This document shows positions 11,451 through 23,116 of a DNA stretch of 64,000 bases, one piece after another. The translations under genes and the position numbers were made by a program. The notes beneath the pieces were generated by a model that worked only from the letters and a program-made list of their open reading frames with translations, was not told the DNA's origin and did not search any database. Within the stretch, counting starts at the first letter, position 1, and every line of letters begins with the position of its first letter. This stretch comes from Shinisaurus crocodilurus (lineage: Eukaryota; Chordata; Lepidosauria; Squamata; Shinisauridae): the NCBI GenBank assembly GCA_021292165.1, contig JAHFWL010000966.1, positions 1 through 64,000 on the forward strand, in the 5' to 3' direction.

Positions 11451-11476
<26 letters not shown>
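11451..11476. repeat. (CA)n microsatellite
   Basis: CA dinucleotide run inside the hAT element; short His/Thr readings across it are artefacts. Confidence 0.95.
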
Positions 11477-11481
<5 letters not shown>

Positions 11482-12490
11482 AGCCAAGCAGGTGACATTT
11501 TGCAGGCGGCAGGAGGATCAACACCCCCAAAAGGCAGACACCCACACCCACAAACACACAGCCCTTACGTTCAGTTTGGCTCACAAAAGAGGGAAAGCCC
11601 TTTTACAGAAAAAAGGAGAAGGAGAAGGAGAACTTGCAGATCAAAAGAGTCAAACTTTTGAACCTTACCTGTGCAGAGGAGGGCCATCAGGACCAGCGGC
11701 AGGTAAAGACCATCCCAGAGGTTTGTCCCATAGCAAGCAGAAGTCATGGTGGAGATTTTGGAGGCGGGTGGGCAGAGAGGGGTCGCTTGACGGAGCAAAA
11801 ACTCCTGCAGCTCATCAGTAAGGGTCTTCCCAATTTCCCCCAAATTATTTATTAAAAAAAAAAAAGCAGCCACAACAAAAAGCCAGGAAGCTTTGCTTGA
11901 CCAAGAATAATTGTGTTGTTCTTGTTGCTTTGTTTTTTTGTTGTTGTTAAACTAGCATTTGAACAATTGAGCTGCGAATCAGAAAGGTCTTTTGCTCGAG
12001 GCTGGAGAGAGAGGTCCCTTCTAAATCTGAATATTACAGACCCTAGCAAGCCCCCCATGTGCTAGAAGTTCTCACAAAGAAATGTAGTAACAGTGATTGA
12101 AATGCAAAGCTAGTGAAATGCTAATTTGAGAACAACAGTTCTTGCTAGGTCTTGCCTCAAGCCTGTAATGCAGATGTGCTTAGAACACCTTTCTAATCTT
12201 GAAAAAATCATTAATTATGCTGAATGATAATGATCAGAGCTAACTCCGAAGGGGGAAAAAATCGCTGCGTGTCCCTATAATTGCGGGCCTATTTTCTGTT
12301 AAGGGCCTGGAGCTGCTGCTTCAACAGCCCCTAGCTTAATCCGGCCCTGAAGGTCCTGGCATTTTCGGGGCAATTGGAGACTATGAGACAACTGGGAACC
12401 ATAGCCAAGAGTGAAAAGGAACACTGTATTCTAATTCCAGAGCAACAGGAAAGCAGCCCTATAAACTCAAATAAGCTGTCATCACACTGT

Positions 12491-12659
12491 CAGGCCTGTG
12501 GCTTACGCTGGCTCAGCTTGTCTGAGTGTGGAAAGCTAAGCAGGGTCAAGCCTGGTTGTTACTTGGATGGGAGACCCCTCCTCTAGTTTCCTGCATTGAG
12601 CAGGGGGTTGGACTCGATAGCCTTGTAGGCTCCTTCCAACTCTATATGAAATCTATGAA
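12491..12659 (+). mobile_element. 5S rRNA-derived SINE with CR1-like tail, copy 1
   Basis: The head carries 5S rRNA sequence: GGAAAGCTAAGCAGGGTC followed by 'ttacttggatgggagacc', which covers the internal Pol III control region of 5S genes (A box, intermediate element, C box). The tail reads 'gggggttggactcgatag' and 'ctccttccaactctat', and ends in imperfect ATCTATGAA repeats, which match the CR1 3' end. It is a SINE3-type structure and not a functional 5S gene, because the 5S 5' and 3' parts are replaced. Confidence 0.88.
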
Positions 12660-13860
12660 TGTCTAACACTCCAGTCCTAAGCATTTTGTGTTGGCATAAA
12701 GTCATGGTAACATGTAAAACTAACGTTGTGTTGTTTGATGTTGTGTTGACACAGCTGTTGGTACTCATCCTAAGACGTTATATATTAGCACCATGATGCT
12801 TATAGTATACCCACTGGTGCAGTTTTTGAGCAGGTGACTGCACATGAGCACATCCAATCTCCAAAGGCCACAAATGCACCATCGTCTTCTGCTGACACTG
12901 GTCCTCCATTTGTCCTTATTGCAGACATGCAGAGTGATAGTGGGACCAATGTGGCACAAATGATGTCACTGGGTATGCTGGCTGAAATGATGTCACACTT
13001 CCTCTCCATCATTCTTGCAACTACAGAGGTGTGTTCTGGTTTCCTGCCACAATGAAGTAGTAGCCAAGGGAAGTGCAGGTACACCATTAGGACTGTGATC
13101 TTTGAGTTTAATGTTTAACCATAATGTGACAAGGAAGAGGTGGAGCCTTCAAAAGCGAAGGATAGCTCATTCACATCACATTATAATGACCTCCTTTGTC
13201 TGTAATCCCTCAGAACTGTGTGTTAGTTTCCTCTTACATCAGAGGCTCAAGTGCAATTCCTCTCAGTCTTTCCTTCAGACGAGAGAGGCTCTGGTCATTC
13301 TGGTGGAAGACAGGATTCTGTCTCCTTCTCCCACAGAATCCCCAGTGCTCTTTTTAGGGCATCTGATGGTAGTATACAGATAACATTTGCTCCTCAGGGA
13401 TCCAGTGTGAGGCTGCAGGTGGCCAGCCCTCCTGTTCTCCTTCTGCTGCTCTCCTAACCTCTTATGACACAGGATATTCCCTTGCTCTCCTTTGTTTCCA
13501 GCCCATCTGACTTTACTTCTAGTTGGGCCAGCAGAGACAGGGGATAGGATTGTGTGGCTCTGCCAGCCACTTTGCAACACGCATCAACAAAGGAGGCTAT
13601 TTTGTATGCTCAGTGAGATGCATGTTTACATGGCATCATCTACTGAAATGACTGGAAAGCCAATATGGTGGGGGGATTTTTGTGCTTGTATCATCAGAGC
13701 TGCAACACCTGTGTCAGATCCACTATATCAGGTCAAATGTGTATGTTTTTCTCATGCAATTTTCTATTTCACACTAGCAAACAATGACCCAACAAGTCAA
13801 TACCTTACAGTATTTAACTTTAAACCTTAGATACCAGAAAATATAGTGTTTCCTTCAAAT
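12660..13860. other. Non-coding interval
   Basis: No gene or clear repeat boundary. Several short open frames exist on both strands but lack splice context or family similarity. Confidence 0.45.
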
Positions 13861-13864
13861 CTTC

Positions 13865-14045
13865 AACATGATTGCATTATTTCAGATTTTTATTTTATTT
13901 TAATTTATTTAAAATATTTCCAGGCCACCTTTCAGGGCAGAAACCTTTCCAAGGTGACTTACAACATTAAAAATCATTTTAAAATGTTAAATATATCCTG
14001 TGTAATGAGGGATTATACACACACACACACACACACACACGCACC
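13865..14045 (-). mobile_element. L2-like LINE 3' tail and (AC)n run
   Basis: 'aggccacctttcagggcag' followed by 'gtgacttacaacattaaaa' matches the minus-strand LINE tail type seen at 21060 and 8544. A CA microsatellite occupies 14016-14040. Confidence 0.55.
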
Positions 14046-14049
14046 TTTC

Positions 14050-14940
14050 ATTATTAAACATTACATTTAAAATATGTTTTCCTCAAGGTCCTTTCTCACT
14101 CCAGTTTTTCTTTGTGTTTTGGGAGACTGAGTGAAGAAGTACATGAGCCATGGTCTCTCACCTGCCGAAAGATGCTCAAGCAGAGTGAGTGTGGAATTCT
14201 CCAGCATCAATGAGGGCTCTCAGCCTGGCATCTGAGGGCAAAGTGGGTTCTCGGGCATTTTTATTTCTTCCATTTGCTTCTTGTCAGAACTAAAAGAAAA
14301 GAATGAATGTTCAGAATATGGAACAGTACGGGGCAACGTGCCTGCATTCATCTACCCACGCTTCCACCACCCACATATTCCTCCTGGGGCTATCATAAAG
14401 AGACAGCAAGCTAAGAACTCAGCTCTTCCTCTCCCACCCCCCACCTCCCAAATATATGTGTAGTTTCAAGTGAAAAGTGCTAACATCCTAGTCCCCCTAT
14501 TTCTTTGGACTGGCAAAACTGGCTCGTCTCCCTGTGTCTCCTGATGGACAGGGTGATCCAGCTAATGAAAATATATCTTTATGGAGGAATGGGGGAAGGA
14601 AGATGATGGGACAGATCTCTTTGCAATAAGATGTCTCTGCTGCTCCATCTAGTGGTAGAAAGCCTTGGACAACTTACGTATACACTGCAAACAGTAGCTC
14701 TTCAGGATGTCTCCTTACATAAGTTCTGAGGAATATAACCATCAATTCGGACTTTGTCAATGCATGACAATTAGGAGTACATTAATTTCTGCGTCAGGGA
14801 CTCATACCCCTCGGTCTTTGTTGATGCATTATGACAATCAGAACAGGCAATTAATTACTTCTAACATCAGTCTTTATAACTGCATACCTTCCAAATGTTT
14901 TTACTATGTGTACAGGTCTCAGATGCGTAGTGAATTTATT
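14050..14940. other. Non-coding interval
   Basis: No gene or recognisable repeat. Confidence 0.4.
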
Positions 14941-14965
14941 TATTTATTTATTTATTATATTTATT

Positions 14966-15015
14966 AATTTGTACCTAATAGGATGGTAGGTAAGCCAACC
15001 TATTAGGTACAAATT
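14966..15015. repeat. Perfect 17-bp inverted repeat
   Basis: AATTTGTACCTAATAGG (14966-14982) and its reverse complement (14999-15015) surround a 16-nt loop. It follows a (TTTA)n run at 14937-14955. Confidence 0.85.
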
Positions 15016-15448
15016 TTAACTGGCACAAAACTTGGACTCACAGAGGAATAGGATGTCGCATAACTTTGTTAGTCTAACTCAATTCTGAAACCTTGAAAAT
15101 GTTATTAGTTTGGAAGCGAGATGTGGTACGACAACAAAAATGTACAGATTGATATCACCTGAATGTGAAAACACGCACGGTTGGTTGAAGGAAAAGGCAT
15201 GTCTTCAAGATACTCATTCAAAAATGTTTGAATGGGTTATGTTACCACCTTCGCATACACTGGTATTACATGATCATTATATACAAAAGCAGATATGTAG
15301 TTCTCACAAGGTACATCCAAATCATTATTGTGCTTCACATGCTGAGTATCTGTAATCGATTTGATGCACATTGTACCATTCAAATGCACAGACACTTTTC
15401 TCAGTTGTATAAAGCAGATTTGAATAATTGTTGCCTTAAGTGTGCACC

Positions 15449-16120
15449 ATAGAATCATAGAATCATAGAAAAGTAGAGTTGGAAGGGGCCTACAAGGCCA
15501 TCGAGTCCAACCCCCTGCTCAATGCAGGAATCTAGGTCAAAGCATCTCTGACAGATGTCTGTCCAGCTGCACCTTGAATGCCTCCAGAGTGGGAGAGCCC
15601 ACAACCTCCCTAGGTAGTTGATTCCATTGTCTTATTGCTCTGACAGTCAGGAAATTTTTCCTGATGTTTAGGTGGAATCTAGGTTCCTGTAACTTGAGCC
15701 CATTATTCCGTGTCCTGCAAACTGGGATGACCGAGAAGAGATCTTTGCCCTCCTCTGTGTGACATCCCTTCAAATACTGGAAGAGTGCGATCATATCTCC
15801 CCTCAGTCTCCTCTTCTGAAGGCTAAACATGCCCAGTTCTTTCAGTCTCTCCTCATAGGGCCTTGTTTCCAGTCCCTTTATCATCCTTGTTGCCCTCCTC
15901 TGAACCCTCTCCAGTTTGTCTATGTCCTTCTTAAAGTGAGGTGCCCAGAACTGGACGCAGTACTCAAGATGAGGCCTAACCAGTGCCGAGTAAAGGGGAA
16001 TTATCACTTCCCGCGATTTGGAAGCTATACTTCTATTAATACAGCCCAAAATTGCATTTGCCTTCTTTGCAGCCACATCGCATTGCTGGCTCATTATGCT
16101 TCCCATCTTGCACATCTCAT
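15449..16120 (-). mobile_element. CR1 LINE 3' end with ORF2 C-terminus
   Basis: On the minus strand about 190 codons are open and read as the C-terminal part of CR1 ORF2. Motifs include [54 protein letters not shown] and [18 protein letters not shown]. The stop lies at 15537, followed by a short 3' UTR ending in ATTCTATG-type repeats at 15449. This is a 5'-truncated copy lacking endonuclease and most of the reverse transcriptase. The intact frame suggests a relatively young insertion. Confidence 0.9.
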
Positions 16121-17245
16121 CACTGCATCCTCTCTCCATCCCCATCAATGTGACGATGACAACAACAACAATCTGAAAACTGTGTAAATTCATGTTTGAT
16201 GCAAGATTTGAACTGGAGACATCCCACTTCACAGCTCGATAGCTTAGGCCAGATTAACTTGGGAAGCATAATGAGGTGATAGAGAAGACTGTACCACTTC
16301 CAGCTGCAGGCAGTGAGAAAACTAGCACATCAGGGAGAAAGAAAGCCCATTTTTCTTCTCGTGGTGCTAGTTTTCCATTTCCAGAATTTATTTATTTTTA
16401 TGTAGTTGTCACTCAAAATTGTGAACCTTCACCTGCAGTGGTTCAGTCTACCACCTCCAGACTCTACTGCTTCATTCCCACTTCTGTTTCATGTGTAGAT
16501 CCATGCTTGGCCAGAACACTACACAAGCTCTCAAGATGTTTTGGGATCTGAGACAGACATGACTCATTGACTTTGTGAAGTGATTTATAGAGGCACTATA
16601 AAGGGGGACTTCATGCAAAGGGGGACACCCCCCTTGCAGCCAGCGTGGAAAGAACCTTAGGTTTAGAGAGGAATGGAAGGCAAACATGTTTAGCATGGTG
16701 TAGATTTACGGTAAGTATTTAGAGCTGTAGAAGAAGACGACTTTAAAAAGAAGGGCAGCATATTCTTGACTTCATGGATCAAGAATGAAAGCTGACTCTA
16801 TCAGAAGTACAACACCTAAATGAAAAGGTGAAACAGCAGTACTGGAAGGAATAGAACAAGCCCCTGACAAGACAAATGGCAAGAAAGTAAACAATATATC
16901 CAATAACGCAAAGATAGATGGGGAATGCACCGGAGCCAGCAAATCAATGCTGAGTGATTGACTAAAGTGAATTGTGCAAGGCCCAGAGGGGGGGAAAAGT
17001 CAGCATGCAAGTTGGAAAATGGAAAAACAATATGATCTCTGGAATCCTTTGGGGAAATTCAAGGTACAGGCAGATGTGAAAACGATTGATTTGTTAGGAC
17101 CTGGGCGTGATGAAAAAGACCTCGTGACTGTATACTAATCATAGTGATGGGGATTTATGAGGCCTAATTCCAATAATTAATGTGAGGATTATCTCATATG
17201 CAATTTTATGTCACCGTAGAGTTATGTAGCAAAGCTGAGTGCTTC
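16121..17245. other. Non-coding interval
   Basis: No gene. A short piece at 16610-16660 ('cccttgcagccagcgtgga') matches the 450-bp MITE family at 17930 and 62706. Confidence 0.45.
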
Positions 17246-17248
17246 TGA

Positions 17249-17466
17249 GGCCAAGGCTGCTTCCAGATGACATGAGCCTTCTTTTGTGCCATCACCCTGC
17301 TTCATTCACTGGATTTTATGAGTGGTCCACTCATAACCCTCTGATGTTTTCCCACCACTTCATCCATCTTTTTCTTACTGCAGCAAATCCATTCAGGAGA
17401 AAAAGACTGAATAGCTGCAAAGTGCCTTCTAACTAGTAGCGCTAGGAGCCCTCCGCTAGAAAAGCA
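17249..17466. mobile_element. Harbinger-like MITE, diverged copy
   Basis: Homologous end to end with 27902-28106: left 'ggctgcttccagatga', a middle 'ccatctttttcttac', 'gaatagctgca', right 'agaaaagcagcccc'. The termini have decayed compared with the other copy. Confidence 0.65.
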
Positions 17467-17509
17467 GCCCCAGCTGAGCTCTTGAGCTCTGGACCACGCG
17501 CTGCTGTTG

Positions 17510-17560
17510 CTGTGGTTGTTGTTGTTGTTATTTACTGTATAAATAAATTATTGTTGTTGT
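17510..17560. repeat. (TTG)n-rich simple repeat
   Basis: TTG/TTA trinucleotide-rich tract. Confidence 0.7.
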
Positions 17561-17929
17561 GTGCTTATGTGGGTGGAGGAACTGGACCAAACAAAGCAGA
17601 AGACTTAATTAAGACAGAAAGACAATATAACCGGGGGGGGGGGGGATTGATGATTTTTTTTAAAAAAAAAAGATTTTTTTTTTCATATTTAAATTGGATT
17701 TTTAAAAATGTTAATACTAAGTTTGACTTAAATAATAGTGAGGTTAACATTAAAGACATTTCCTCTATAGGTAAAAGGAAGGAAAGCCTGAAAAAAGATT
17801 CACAGGGAGACAAAGAGATGCAAAGCCTCATGTGTAAGTAATACTCTATTTAGTTGTAAATTAACATGGTTTAGTGGTCAGATTTGCACTATTGTTCAGG
17901 AAAAATATGAAAAGGTTACAGTGGGAGCT

Positions 17930-18396
17930 TCAGCCATGGGCAGAACGGTCCCTAGACAGCATCTAGGGGGGCACAGGATTGTTCGGATTCCCAGTTCCAA
18001 GGTCGGAAAATCGCTCCAACCTCTCAAGAGCTGGGGACCCATGCTTGGATCGCCCCTCCCCCCCTTGCAGCCAGCGTGGAAAGAACCATGCCAGCTGCTT
18101 CCCCAAGGTCACAAAATAACCACAGAGAAGGGGTTTAGTGGGTGTTCCACGGGGCAGGGAGGGGAGGAGACCAGCACCGCCAAGGTATGATGTATCCTGG
18201 TGGCACCTCCGCCTCCTTCCTTCCCGCTCTGAAGCACTTTGGTTTGACAGCCGAAATCAGCCATCTAGCTATTTTGCAGGGTGGGAGGCGTGTGGAGGCC
18301 GCCTTCGCCACTGTGCTCCTCCTGTTCTGCATAGGCTGCCCGTAATGCTCCAAGTTTGGAGGGTTATGATGGGCATTCCCATAGGATTGTGTGCCC
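17930..18396 (+). mobile_element. GC-rich MITE, copy 2 of about 450-bp family
   Basis: Shares ordered blocks with 62706-63160 and 3843-4257, including 'cagcatct', 'ccaaggtcgg', 'cccttgcagccagcgtgga' and 'gcagggaggggaggag'. The right end is CCATAGGATTGTGTGCCC followed by TAA (18397-18399). The left end is eroded. Confidence 0.65.
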
Positions 18397-18603
18397 TAAA
18401 CCTGTGATTTAAATTTACCCCCCCCTTTTTTTTTGCTGTTTTGTATCATGATTTAAATTGCCTTGATTTAAATCCATCCCCCTCATCAGGGACCAAAGGA
18501 TATGTAATTCCCAAGAGCTGGCTATTATGGGAGTTAAATTACGGGTGGTCAGTAGGTTCTGCCACAGTAAGCCGCGGCATCCCAACCAGTGGATGTCCGC
18601 CAT

Positions 18604-19970
18604 CCGTATTTTCGCTCCATAACACGCACCTGGCCATAACACACACTTAGGTTCGTTTTAGAGGAAGAAAACAAGGAAAAAATATATTCTGAGCCAAATG
18701 GTGAAACGACTACAAAACCCTGCCACTGTCACAGAACCGAGCGGGGAAGGCTTTCCCAACCCTGCGCTTTCTCCGCTGTTGGTGCTGCTGCTGCTGCTGC
18801 TGCAGGCAGCTGGGTCAGAGTAGCTGAAAGTTGTGCCGGTCCAAGCGCCCCCCCTCCCCTGGAAGATTAGGGTGACGGGAGGGAGGAGAAGCTCTGCTTT
18901 GCCCAGTCTGAGTTTGTCTGTCTGTCTCTGCCTTTAGCGCGCGCACACACCATATACACACACACACCCTCTCTCACACTCGCACACCCCCTCCATCCCT
19001 TTCCCGGTCTTCTCCTCCCTCTCCTCTTCCCCCTCCTTTTCCCCTTCCCTTCCCCCAGAGTGGCCGCCGGAGGAGCAGGCAGGCAGGCGTGGTGCTCCTG
19101 TTGTCTTTCTGGGTTTCCGGCAGCTGCTGAAGGAAGAATCCTCCCCCCTCTGCCCCTAGCAGCCATAAGCGGCGGGGAGGTGTGGTCTGTTTGGGCTGGC
19201 TTCCCTCCGTGCTTCATTTCCCTCGCTTGGAAAAGCTCCTGGTTTGAGCAGTCCCCTCCCGCTCAGCCTAATTGAAATGTAAATTCAAGAAATTCGCATA
19301 TAAGAAAGAAAGCAGAGTTCAGAAGGGTATTTCCCTGTTCGTTTTTATCAGCAGCTCTCCGTCCTGTATTTTTGTTTCGCATTCCCTCTTTTCTTTTCCT
19401 GCCTCCGAAGAAGTTGAAAAGCTACGTGCCTTTTCCTCACTTCCCCCTCCCCCTCGGCTTGCAGCAGCTCTCCGTCCCTCCTCCTGTGTTTTTCTTTCTC
19501 ATTCCCTGTTTTCTTTTCCTGGGATCGGGGCGAAGGATCAGCTGGTTGGGGCTGTGGAGCAGCCACCCAGCTGGTTGGCGAGCAGGGACGGGAGGCGGGG
19601 AATCAGCTGTTCCGGTGGAATCAGCTGTTAAGCGGCAGAGGGAGGTATGAAAAAATATATTAAGGTACCGTATATGGGTTGGATTCCCAGCGTGATCGGG
19701 GCCCACAAGCTGCGCCGCGGCCGCTGCTTGCCCAGCCGTGCACCGCTCTGGCCCTGCACCCGCCCGCCCTGTCCCTGCTGCCGGGGGAGCAGCTGAGAGG
19801 CGGGGGGGGGAATCAGCTGTTAAGCGGCAGAGGGAGGTTCAAAAAAAATTACGTAAAAAAAAAATTTTTTTTTTAACAATATTTTTACAATATTCACTCC
19901 TTAACACACACAGACATTTCCCCCTATTTGGGGGGGGGGGGGAGTGTGTGTTATGGAGCGAAAAATACGG
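18604..19970. mobile_element. Non-autonomous DNA element with GC-rich interior
   Basis: Terminal inverted repeats of about 26 bp: CCGTATTTTCGCTCCATAAC at 18604 and the reverse complement of CCGTATTTTTCGCTCCATAA ending at 19970, differing by one indel and one or two substitutions. Between them is about 1.1 kb of GC- and CpG-rich sequence. It holds internal repeats: 'tcagctgttaagcggcagag' at about 19620 and 19812, and 'cattccctgttttcttttcc' with a related block at about 19380. No transposase is visible. The superfamily is uncertain; a mariner/Tigger-like or hAT origin is possible. Confidence 0.7.
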
Positions 19971-20109
19971 TACAACATATCTGGAGGTTGGGGAAGGCCG
20001 GTCTATAGCCTCCTCCTAGCCCATGCTGGATGCTGTACGGAGCCAGGATGTGGCGTGGTGTGTCTCTGCATACACTGGCTTGGGGAAATGATGCTCATTA
20101 GAAATAAGG

Positions 20110-20588
20110 TATCACAATATTTTCTTCAGCGTTCAGCTCAAATATAACATATATTAGGTAGCATTTTGTTAGAAGCGCTCAACCATGAACAAAGAAAATG
20201 GGATTAAAAAAAACCAAAACGTGATTCTGAATGAAACAAAGATTGTGGCTGTTGGCTTTGCAAAAGACAGATGGGTCACCAGAGATGGGATCATTATTAG
20301 ACATTTGTTCAATAAGGAACATTTATTCTGGGTAGGAATTCACAGCAGAGCATAAGCAAATGAAAGCACAAGGGCTGAAATCAGAATTCTAGAGTGTTTG
20401 CATCTAGTCATAGACTTTTACTGTTGACAGGGATGTTCTATATATTGTAGAAGTTGATGCTGTAAACTGGGGGGGGGGAGAATGTTTAACCCCCCTGGGG
20501 GCCAGATTGCTTTCCAGCTAACCCCCTCCCCTGAGGTTGGATGATATCCCTCTCTCCTGAAGCCCCATTCCCTAACATCATAGGCAAG
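20110..20588. other. Non-coding interval
   Basis: No gene or clear repeat. Confidence 0.4.
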
Positions 20589-20591
20589 GGA

Positions 20592-20805
20592 GGCTGGTGA
20601 ATCCTATTCCAGTGGGGCTCCTTATGCATTGCAGGTTTTTCAGGCTTTATTTGGAACTTGATAGGAGCTACCCATGGTGCTGAACTCCACCCCCAAAATA
20701 GGTTCACCACAACGGAGCAGTATGGATAGCTCCTATAAAGCTGCAAATTAAACCTGCAGAACCTGCAATGGATAAGGAGCCCCATTGAAATAGGCGTCAC
20801 CAGCC
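20592..20805. mobile_element. Foldback MITE, 46-bp arms
   Basis: The left arm starts GGCTGGTGAATCCTATTCCA and includes GGGGCTCCTTATGCATTGCA. The right arm is its imperfect reverse complement, including TGCAATGGATAAGGAGCCCC and ending CCAGCC at 20805. Clear target duplication not seen. Confidence 0.7.
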
Positions 20806-21059
20806 TCCCCCCCCCCCAATCATAGGGGAGTTTCTCCATTGAGGGAAAGGCAAGACCATTTCTCACCTTTGAAGATGTGCTCTCCAGGAAGCCTAATGCA
20901 TGATTATCCTATTTTGCCATTGCTGCATATGGTTTGTACATTGCAGGATTTTGCAATTCCAAAATCTGGAGATGAATGTAAATGGGGAGAATCTCGAAAG
21001 AAAACCTAACTAGCGGTGCCAAAAATTCCAGCCGTATGAAAATTCAAACCAGGAAAGCT

Positions 21060-21400
21060 TGCTTGCTTATTTATTTATTTGTTTATTTAATGTGTACCCC
21101 ACCTTTCTACCAAAAAATGGCACTAAAGGCGGCTTTCAGAAACAATATTGATCAAAACAATAAAATACAATAAAAACATAACAATTATGGGGGGGGTAAA
21201 AACAGCACCCAACCCAACAGACCCACTTACAGGCCTTCTTGAATAAAGTGGTCTTTGGCCACCAGCAGGACAACAGACGGGGAGCAAACCTATCCTTTCA
21301 TGGAAGAGAGTTCCACAGCCTGGGAGTCACCTCTGAAGCTTGCAGTCTTGAGAGAAGTTCCTCTCAAGAAGATCTTAAGAACCCGGCAGGCTTATGGCAA
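21060..21400 (-). mobile_element. L2-like LINE 3' end
   Basis: 'taccccacctttctacca' and 'ataaaatacaataaaaacat' match LINE tails elsewhere. Further on, 'gagagttccacagcctggga' is the decayed coding end on the minus strand. Confidence 0.6.
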
Positions 21401-21448
21401 ACAAAATTGAAGGAATTCCTTGCTATGTACAGGCTGCATGTTAAGCTG

Positions 21449-21537
21449 GTAATCCTATATGCACACTTACCTGGGAGTAAGGTACATTGAACTCAGTGGA
21501 GCTTACTTCAAAGTAGACATGCCTAGGATTTGCATGG
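21449..21537 (+). mobile_element. Short palindromic repeat (ATCCTATGCA...CATTGAACTCA)
   Basis: Reads 'gtaatcctatatgcacac', 'tacattgaactcagtgg' and 'agtagacatgcctaggatt'. Other copies are at 28888 and 56692, with a half copy at 24338. The ends are mutually inverted, so it behaves as a MITE-like palindrome. Confidence 0.7.
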
Positions 21538-21699
21538 TTAATCTTTTTTTTTTTTTTTTTTTGAATGCCAGATCATTCAGTTTTGGAACTGGCTGGAATG
21601 GAGAGCACTGTTCACAAATTCTGTGTTTATGGGGAGAAAATGCCATTTCAAGTCATTTTATCAATTCATTTGAAAATGTAGCACTGAAAACTGTAATGC

Positions 21700-23108
21700 A
21701 ATCCAAATGATTTTGGCGTATTAAGGCTGATTGAAATGAAGTACTGAGTAAAATGAATTAAGGAGAGAGCCTGAAATAAAACTCAAGCATCAGCACAATA
21801 CCCAATTAAATGAATCACTGTTACAGTAATGTATGTAACAGATACTGGGCTAATCTCTGATTATTGAGATATATAAAGTGCAATTTGAGATGAATTCTTT
21901 AGGTGTGAAGAACAGCAATAGAGATTTGTCAAAAACATGACAAAGAAAATGGCCTTAGGCACAGCATTACCCTTTGTGATAGAGTGTAATTCTCACCAGG
22001 AGTACCTTAAATCCCCATGGGCGCTGGGCTATAGATTTTTCCATTTAGTTTCCAGCTCAAAACACAGTTTAAGCATCATTAGATACTGCTAATGAGTTCA
22101 GGTTTGAATCCTACAAGAAAAGACATGTGTGTATGCACCCATTATTCAAAGCGCAACGCCCACAAGGCACAACTTGTATGCACTGGTGATGGCAAAATAG
22201 AACAATTATGTGCTGGGTTTGCTGGAGAGCACATCTCTGAAGGTGAGAAATGGCTTTATTTTTCATTTACATTTAAAAATGATGGTGCTGAAGGCCACAG
22301 ACATGTCCAAATAAGATGCATTGTCCCCAGTCTACAGTTATTCAGCTATGTGACAGTGATAATATGTTTAGTTCTGGTATGTTTCAATGCCAGTTTGAAA
22401 AGGGACTGTGGTTTTCAAACAACTCTGCATAACACAGAGATAAAGAAGCACAGTCTTCACAGGTCAGAAACTGGTATCTATGGAAAGCTATCTGTAGTGG
22501 TGGCCAGTAAAGCAGTTTGCTAGTGGACCCTGGGTTTCCAATCACATGGAGAGGTCCCTTGGGTGTAAACTCAGTGAGACTTAAACCCTGTAGACTGTGA
22601 CTCGAATCTAAGTTGAACTTTAAATTCATTGGGGTGCATCTGGACAGGTGTTTCTCCTACTCTCTCTGCTTGGCACTTAAAACTGGAAGTTTTGGAGACA
22701 TTACACGGGGGGGGAGTCACAATGTGGGGAGACAGATGTGGGGAGATTTTGCACCTTGAATTATTGTCTTGAACATTATACAAGCAGTATCACCTGGCCA
22801 CTCCATTGTCCCAATAGGCAACTGGCACACTGAATGCATGTTTGTCTCTGTCTGTCTGTGGGTGTACCTGCAGGTATGCAGCCTTGCTTGTTGCCGCATG
22901 CAGCCCTTGGGGCAGAATGGTGGCCCACCAGCCCTGTTTTGGTTTTGTAATTATGTTAGCTGCTCCGGGATGTTTTTACCCAAAGAGTGGGATAAACCTC
23001 TCTCAACTAGACAAATAAATAAATAAATAAATAAGAATGACAATAATAAACAATTCTGTTGTGGATAGTTAAGAAGCTTTTATTGGCCTCATCAGATAGT
23101 CAAATTTC
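21700..23108. other. Non-coding interval
   Basis: No supported exon. A 143-codon open frame at 22092-22523 has no recognised family and no splice context, and was not accepted. Confidence 0.45.
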
Positions 23109-23116
23109 CTCTAGTG

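Larger units (their letters stand above)
9415..12349 (-). mobile_element. hAT DNA transposon, full ends, decayed transposase
   Basis: The ends are perfect 15-bp inverted repeats, CAGGGCCGGATTAAG at 9415-9429 and its reverse complement at 12335-12349. The flanks are an exact 8-bp duplication, AAGGTCCT (9407-9414 and 12350-12357). An 8-bp duplication with CAGGG ends is the hAT signature. Minus-strand coding remnants between about 11220 and 9925 match hAT/ZMYM1-like transposases. Nested or later sequence includes a mariner-like fragment (about 10406-10585), a foldback arm near 11248 and an AC microsatellite. The element is not autonomous now: the coding region has stops, a deletion and an insertion. 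Confidence 0.92.

Noticed and set aside
11278..11873. Overlapping frames on both strands
   Set aside because: They lie over a MITE arm and a CA repeat inside the hAT element, without family similarity.
12520..12575. Match to 5S rRNA as a 5S gene
   Set aside because: Only the internal promoter part of 5S is present, joined to a LINE-like tail, and the unit recurs seven times; it is a SINE.
15537..16232. 231-codon open frame as a host gene
   Set aside because: It is CR1 ORF2 plus unrelated upstream sequence; no splice context.
22092..22523. 143-codon open frame
   Set aside because: No recognised domain, no exon borders, no conservation evidence; likely chance.
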